NCBI GenBank assembly: GCA_000697335.1
Contig: JNEM01013643.1
Location: forward strand, 1-14,296
Direction: 5' to 3'
Length of the DNA: 14,296 bases
DNA from: Conidiobolus incongruus B7586
Lineage: Eukaryota; Entomophthoromycota; Entomophthoromycetes; Entomophthorales; Conidiobolaceae
Part shown: positions 10,921 to 14,296 of the stretch, piece after piece
Layout: each line of letters opens with the position of its first letter
How positions within the stretch are numbered: position 1 is the stretch's first letter
The notes under the pieces: model-generated
Told to the model about the DNA's origin: nothing
Seen by the model: the letters and a program-made list of their open reading frames with translations, nothing else
The model's database searches: none
Position numbers and translations under genes: made by a program

Positions 10921-10924
10921 AAAA
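10921..10924 (-). terminator. Candidate Pol III terminator of the tRNA gene
   Basis: This is the first run of four T on the minus strand after the tRNA 3' end, about 38 nt downstream. Only shorter T runs (TTT) lie between. Four T is near the minimum for RNA polymerase III termination in fungi, so the primary transcript probably has a trailer of about 40 nt. The background is so AT-rich that chance occurrence is likely. Confidence 0.4.
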
Positions 10925-10961
10925 GATATAAATTGTGGTAGAGCAAATAATAATATGATAA

Positions 10962-11043
10962 CGACACCTACAGGATTCGAACCTGTGCTCCCAAAGGGAA
11001 ACGCCTTAGCAGGGCGCCGCGTTAACCACTCCGCCAAAGTGTC
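10962..11043 (-). tRNA. tRNA-Ser(GCT), decodes AGC/AGU
   Basis: Read on the minus strand, this 82-nt sequence folds as a class II tRNA. The acceptor stem GACACTT pairs with AGGTGTC (one G-T pair) and leaves discriminator G. The D arm is GCG/CGC around GAGTGGTTAA. The anticodon stem GCGCC/GGCGT encloses loop CTGCTAA, giving anticodon GCT. A long variable arm has a CCC/GGG stem, as serine tRNAs require. The T arm is ACAGG-TTCGAAT-CCTGT. There is no intron and no encoded CCA. The A box (TGGCGGAGTGG) and B box (GGTTCGAATCC) are the internal RNA polymerase III promoter. A 62-codon open frame across this locus is only a by-product of the tRNA. Confidence 0.97.
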
Positions 11044-11574
11044 CTGAAATGTATTTATCAAAATATAATACGTTCATCTTTAGTTCATCAAGTTTTGATA
11101 TTTATTCTTTGACTCATTTTCGTGTAAATTATTATAAATAACAAATTCTAATATGTAATTAAAATCAGTTGCATTTCAAATTACCTTTCCATTTTTAAAT
11201 TATTTATTTTTATTATATATTTTCCCAAACTACCAGTATAATTCATTTTAATTCTTGTGCGTATTAATATGTAAATTATAATATATATTATAGTATAATA
11301 ATTCTAATAAGAATATATAAGTTGAATATACACATATTATATTAATATCAACAGTCTTTTCAACTAATTTTGTTTTAATTATGAATTTTTTTTAATTTTA
11401 AAAAGATGATATAATGAATTGAAATCTATATGAAAATATTTTAAAAAAAAGATATTCTAATTTGATTATTGAGTATTTTTATATTAAAATTAATAGACTA
11501 ATTTAAACTAATTAAAATATTATAATTCTATTATATTATAATTTATTAAATTTTAAAATTATACTTTTATTTAA
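11044..11574. other. Spacer between frataxin 3' end and tRNA-Ser
   Basis: About 530 bp, AT-rich, without coding sense. Several AATAAA-like hexamers follow the frataxin stop on the minus strand (for example 11571-11566 and 11547-11542), so the frataxin transcript could end within the first 50 nt. I see nothing else. Confidence 0.55.
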
Positions 11575-12226
11575 TTAAATTTTTAACTCAATTTTCTTAT
11601 TAAAAATTTCACTCAATTCAATTTCCAATAAATTTTTCATTGTCGTATCGTCCCTGTGATAGAACCAAGTTTTAGTTTCTACATCCAAATTGTATCGCTT
11701 AGGACCACTAAACCATATTAATCAGCTATTTTAATGATACTAGAGTATAATATATGGTATAAATTTACCTCTTGGGTGAAGACAACCAAATCTGCTGATT
11801 AGGGGGCTGCTTATTAATCACATAAGTTCCATAATTTCCCAGTCTTAAGGTCAAAACACCACTCTAATCATTGAATTAAGATTAAATTAACCCAATATAA
11901 TAATGATATGGTTTACTTGATATTCTACATCATAACTCGAATTATCTTCTTCTTCCAAAATTTCTTCCAACTCTTCGAATAATTGGTTCATAGTATTTTC
12001 GGAAGTTTGATAGTATTGGGAAGATGATAACTCGCTAAATAGTACTATTAAACAGATCTTTAATAGTTTATATAATGACTTACCTGACTTGGTAATTTAA
12101 CAAATTGCGAGTATGAAAATAATTGAGTTGTAATTGGTTAAAATTAATAATAGACTTTGATAATAATTGACTAGGTCTGGAAATAAAAATAATTTTGAAT
12201 AAATTTTTATTAATTATTGATCTCAT
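11575..12226 (-). CDS. YFH1: Frataxin, mitochondrial iron-sulfur assembly factor, 4 exons
   Basis: Frataxin acts in the mitochondrial matrix, where it stimulates the Nfs1-Isd11-Isu complex that builds Fe-S clusters and binds iron. Exons on the minus strand: 12226-12084, 12034-11917, 11863-11769, 11707-11575. The total is 489 nt (162 aa), with GT-AG introns of 49, 53 and 61 nt and matching phases (2, 0, 2). Residues 1-47 form a presequence with Arg/Lys but no Asp/Glu, rich in Ser, Asn and Leu, as expected for matrix import. Residues 62-86 are the acidic first helix ([12 protein letters not shown]), used for iron and partner binding. Residues 88-125 hold the family signature [19 protein letters not shown] and then SGPKRYN, including the conserved Trp113. 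A C-terminal helix closes the fold. The ATG follows an in-frame TAA 9 nt upstream. The length suits fungal frataxins (yeast Yfh1 is about 174 aa). The only alternatives are small changes near the presequence; the family call is secure. Confidence 0.95.
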
Positions 12227-12939
12227 ATTCTTTTATTTTTAATTAAATAATAATTGATTGTTTTATTTTTATTTTTATTATTATGATTTATTGATATTAA
12301 ATTTATAGATAATTTAGTTATTAATTAAAATTTATGGGATTAATTCTAATTATAAATCTTTTTTTTAAATTGAAAAAAGAAAATTTGATCTAAACCTTTG
12401 TGAAAATTGTGACTTTAAATTGAATTATAATTTAATATATGATATTGAATTATTTTTTTATATTTCAGGTGCTACAAATCTCTAATAAAACAAGATGTAT
12501 TATTTTTACATTTATTAATATTATCAATGAATTTTTATAGTCATTAACTTGGTATTTAAGCTTTATTATTTAGTTTCTTATTAACATAATTATAAAATAA
12601 TCTGGTTTATTAAAATTTAAGAAATTAATTTGATAATTTTTCAAAAAATATTAAGATAAAATATAAGCAATATAAATATAAATATTAAGGATTAATAGAT
12701 ATAAAAATAGCATGTAATTAAAGTAATATTTATACCTATATTTAATTCAAAATATAAATTTAAGATAAAATTAATTATATTATAATCAAAAACTATTATT
12801 AAAATATAAATACTTAAAATTAATTTTATTAATACAAAAATTAAATAATGGTATAATTTTAAAATTAAAATCAAATAAATAAATTAATAAATTAATAAAT
12901 AAATAAATAATATATAAAATTTAATAAATAATATAAAAT
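12227..12939. other. Upstream region of frataxin, no gene seen
   Basis: About 700 bp of very AT-rich DNA. The frataxin promoter must lie at its left side, but no clear TATA or other element stands out from the background. A 60-codon open frame on the minus strand (12692-12874) is made almost only of Ile, Leu, Asn and Tyr, the composition that random AT-rich sequence gives. Confidence 0.55.
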
Positions 12940-12945
12940 TAATAT
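12870..12945. repeat. AAAT/AAT simple-sequence tract
   Basis: A run made almost only of AAAT and AATT units (AATAAATTAATAAATAAATA pattern) that fades into the T-rich start of the first 319-bp unit. Confidence 0.7.
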
Positions 12946-13520
12946 TTTTTTTTATTTTTGATAACTTTTTTCTATATTTTTGATAAGCTTTTAATATTTA
13001 AAAAATAGTTCTTTTTATTAAGGTTTGAAATTTAATATTTTACAAATTAGCTTAATTTATGTATAAGAATTTTTTTTTATAAACTGATTTTTTAATTATT
13101 TAAAATAATAATAATTATATAAGTTATAATCTTAAGAATATATTAAATATAGTAGTTTTTTCTATTACTTAGTAATTTAAATAATGGGAATTTTTTGTGA
13201 TTGAAAAAAAATAAACATTTTAATATATAAAAAGTAAAAAAAATATATATTATAAAATTATTAATTTTTTTTATTTCTAATAACTTTTTGTTATATTTTA
13301 GTAAAGATTTAACACTTAAAAAATAGTTCTTTTTATTAAAGACTGAAATTTGATATTTTATAAACTAATTAAATTTTTTTATAAAAATTTTCTTTCTTGT
13401 AAGTTGGTTTTTTAATTACCTAAAGCAATTATAATTATATAGGTTATAATTTAAAGAATATACTAGATATAATAGTTTTTTTAGTTATTTTTAATTAGAA
13501 AGTTTTTTACAACTTTAAAT
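12940..13520. repeat. Two degenerate tandem copies, period about 319 bp
   Basis: Copy 1 spans roughly 12940-13200 and copy 2 roughly 13258-13520, in direct orientation. Shared landmarks in order are a T run, ATAACTTTTT, AAAAAATAGTTCTTTTTATTA, GATTTTTTAATTA or GGTTTTTTAATTA, ATAATTATATA, and GAATATA-TA-ATATA-TAGTTTTTT. Offsets between landmarks are 318 to 320 bp along the whole unit, so this is a true duplication and not chance AT similarity. It lies just upstream of the right dispersed repeat and may belong to the same larger element. No open frame is present. Confidence 0.75.
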
Positions 13521-13692
13521 TTATATATTTTATAATTATTATGTAAAATAATTAGTTTTCTTAAATTATATTGAGAATATCAATTAAAAATAGTTTTATT
13601 TAAAAAAGAAATATAAAGTTTATTATTAATTGATTTTTTTAAAAACTAAATAAAAATAGCATATGCTATTATAATTTATTATAACAACTAAT
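13521..13692. other. AT-rich link between tandem repeat and dispersed repeat
   Basis: About 170 bp with no gene. It may be part of one larger decayed element that contains both the 319-bp units and the right dispersed repeat copy, but the window does not include the matching upstream part of the left copy, so this cannot be tested here. Confidence 0.4.
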
Positions 13693-14296
13693 ATTTGTTT
13701 ATCAATAAAGTATTTATTTAAAGGAATTTATAAAAAAGGTTGATTTAACTTAATTTAATATTTTAATTTATATTTTAACAAAAGATTATACAAAAAAACT
13801 TAAGATTTATTAATTATAATAATATATTATAAAAGCTTTGGTTTTTAGCTATATTTTAATAAGTTTTATTTAGTAATTATTACTCTAACTTTTTTTAAGC
13901 TTTAGTTAAATAATAAGATATTTATTTTATTTATTTATTAATTAATTTTAATTTAAACTTTAATATATATAAAATACTTATGTAACTAATATTAAAATAT
14001 CTTAATAATTCTTTAACTAAAATAAAAAGGTATTTTTTAATATTTTTTACTTTATTAATAATTAAAAAAGTAACAGTTAAAATTAATCTTTTAGATTTAA
14101 ATAGGTTTTAGGTAGTTTTTCTCTTAAGTTTAAAATAATTTACCTAGTAATAAATTGTTGATTTTGATAATAATTTATTATTAAAAGCTACTTAAAAATT
14201 TTAAATTATTTTAAAAGGTTTGTGGTTAAGTTTTATTAATACTAAAATAAAAAACTTTTGATGGTTACTATTTAGTTTAAGTATAATTTAATTAAA
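13693..14296 (+). repeat. Dispersed repeat, right copy, uninterrupted
   Basis: This is the second copy of the repeat at the left edge of the window, without the transposon, so it shows the pre-insertion state of that site. The best preserved part is the last 110 bp (GGTTTGTGGTTAAG against GGTTTGTGGTCAAG on the left). Differences there include several C-to-T and G-to-A transitions. It runs off the window end. No coding sense is seen and the class is not recognised. Confidence 0.72.

Larger units (their letters stand above)
8689..10961. other. Long gene-free upstream region of CYR1
   Basis: About 2.3 kb of AT-rich DNA with stops in all frames. I looked for spliced exons like those of frataxin (GC-richer patches bounded by GTAA and TAG) on both strands and saw none. 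No similarity to the repeats at the window edges is obvious. It should contain the CYR1 promoter and 5' UTR. The in-frame TGA at 8713-8715 rules out extension of the CYR1 protein within exon 1. Confidence 0.6.

Noticed and set aside
10873-11061. 62-codon minus-strand open frame
   Set aside because: It reads straight through the tRNA-Ser gene; the tRNA fold accounts for the GC-rich core.
12692-12874. 60-codon minus-strand open frame
   Set aside because: Low-complexity Ile/Leu/Tyr/Asn composition in a region almost free of G and C, with no start context or conserved motif.
1-14296. Flanking repeats as the two long terminal repeats of one retroelement
   Set aside because: The DNA between them holds ordinary host genes, no reverse transcriptase, protease or capsid sense is seen, and the copies lack recognisable LTR ends in this window.
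1-14296. CRISPR array, bacterial operon or riboswitch
   Set aside because: The genes are spliced and eukaryotic, and no regularly spaced short repeats with unique spacers are present.

Overview
This window looks like nuclear DNA of an AT-rich filamentous or dimorphic fungus. The largest gene has an architecture found only in fungal adenylate cyclases: Ras-association domain, leucine-rich repeats, PP2C-like domain, class III cyclase. Both protein genes are cut by many very short GT-AG introns of 49 to 61 nt. Exons are moderately AT-rich, while introns and intergenic DNA are extremely AT-rich. I cannot place the organism below Fungi. Mucoromycota/Glomeromycotina, or a repeat-mutating Dikarya lineage, both remain possible.

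Layout from left to right. 1-2560 is repeat DNA: a decayed 1948-bp Tc1/mariner transposon (68-2015, TA target duplication) that inserted into an older dispersed repeat. 2561-3207 is AT-rich and shows no gene. 3208-8688 (minus strand) is a complete adenylate cyclase gene (CYR1/CAC1 type), modelled with ten exons and about 1669 residues. 8689-10961 is 2.3 kb without a gene. 10962-11043 (minus) is a tRNA-Ser with anticodon GCT. 11575-12226 (minus) is frataxin, in four exons totalling 162 residues with a mitochondrial presequence. It has no long open frame and is easily missed. 12940-13520 carries two degenerate direct copies of a unit with a period of about 319 bp. 13693-14296 is a second copy of the dispersed repeat into which the Tc1 element jumped, so related repeats bracket the gene island.

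The two protein genes work in unrelated processes: Ras/G-protein-controlled cAMP signalling (CYR1) and mitochondrial Fe-S cluster assembly (frataxin). All three genes lie on the minus strand, but there is no sign that they are co-transcribed. Differences between repeat copies are largely C-to-T and G-to-A transitions, and stop codons in the transposase fall where Gln or Trp is expected. This fits RIP-like or deamination-driven decay. I found no wholly novel gene system. The most interesting structures are the IR/DR ends of the Tc1 element, its nesting in the older repeat, the 319-bp tandem duplication and the heavily split frataxin gene.
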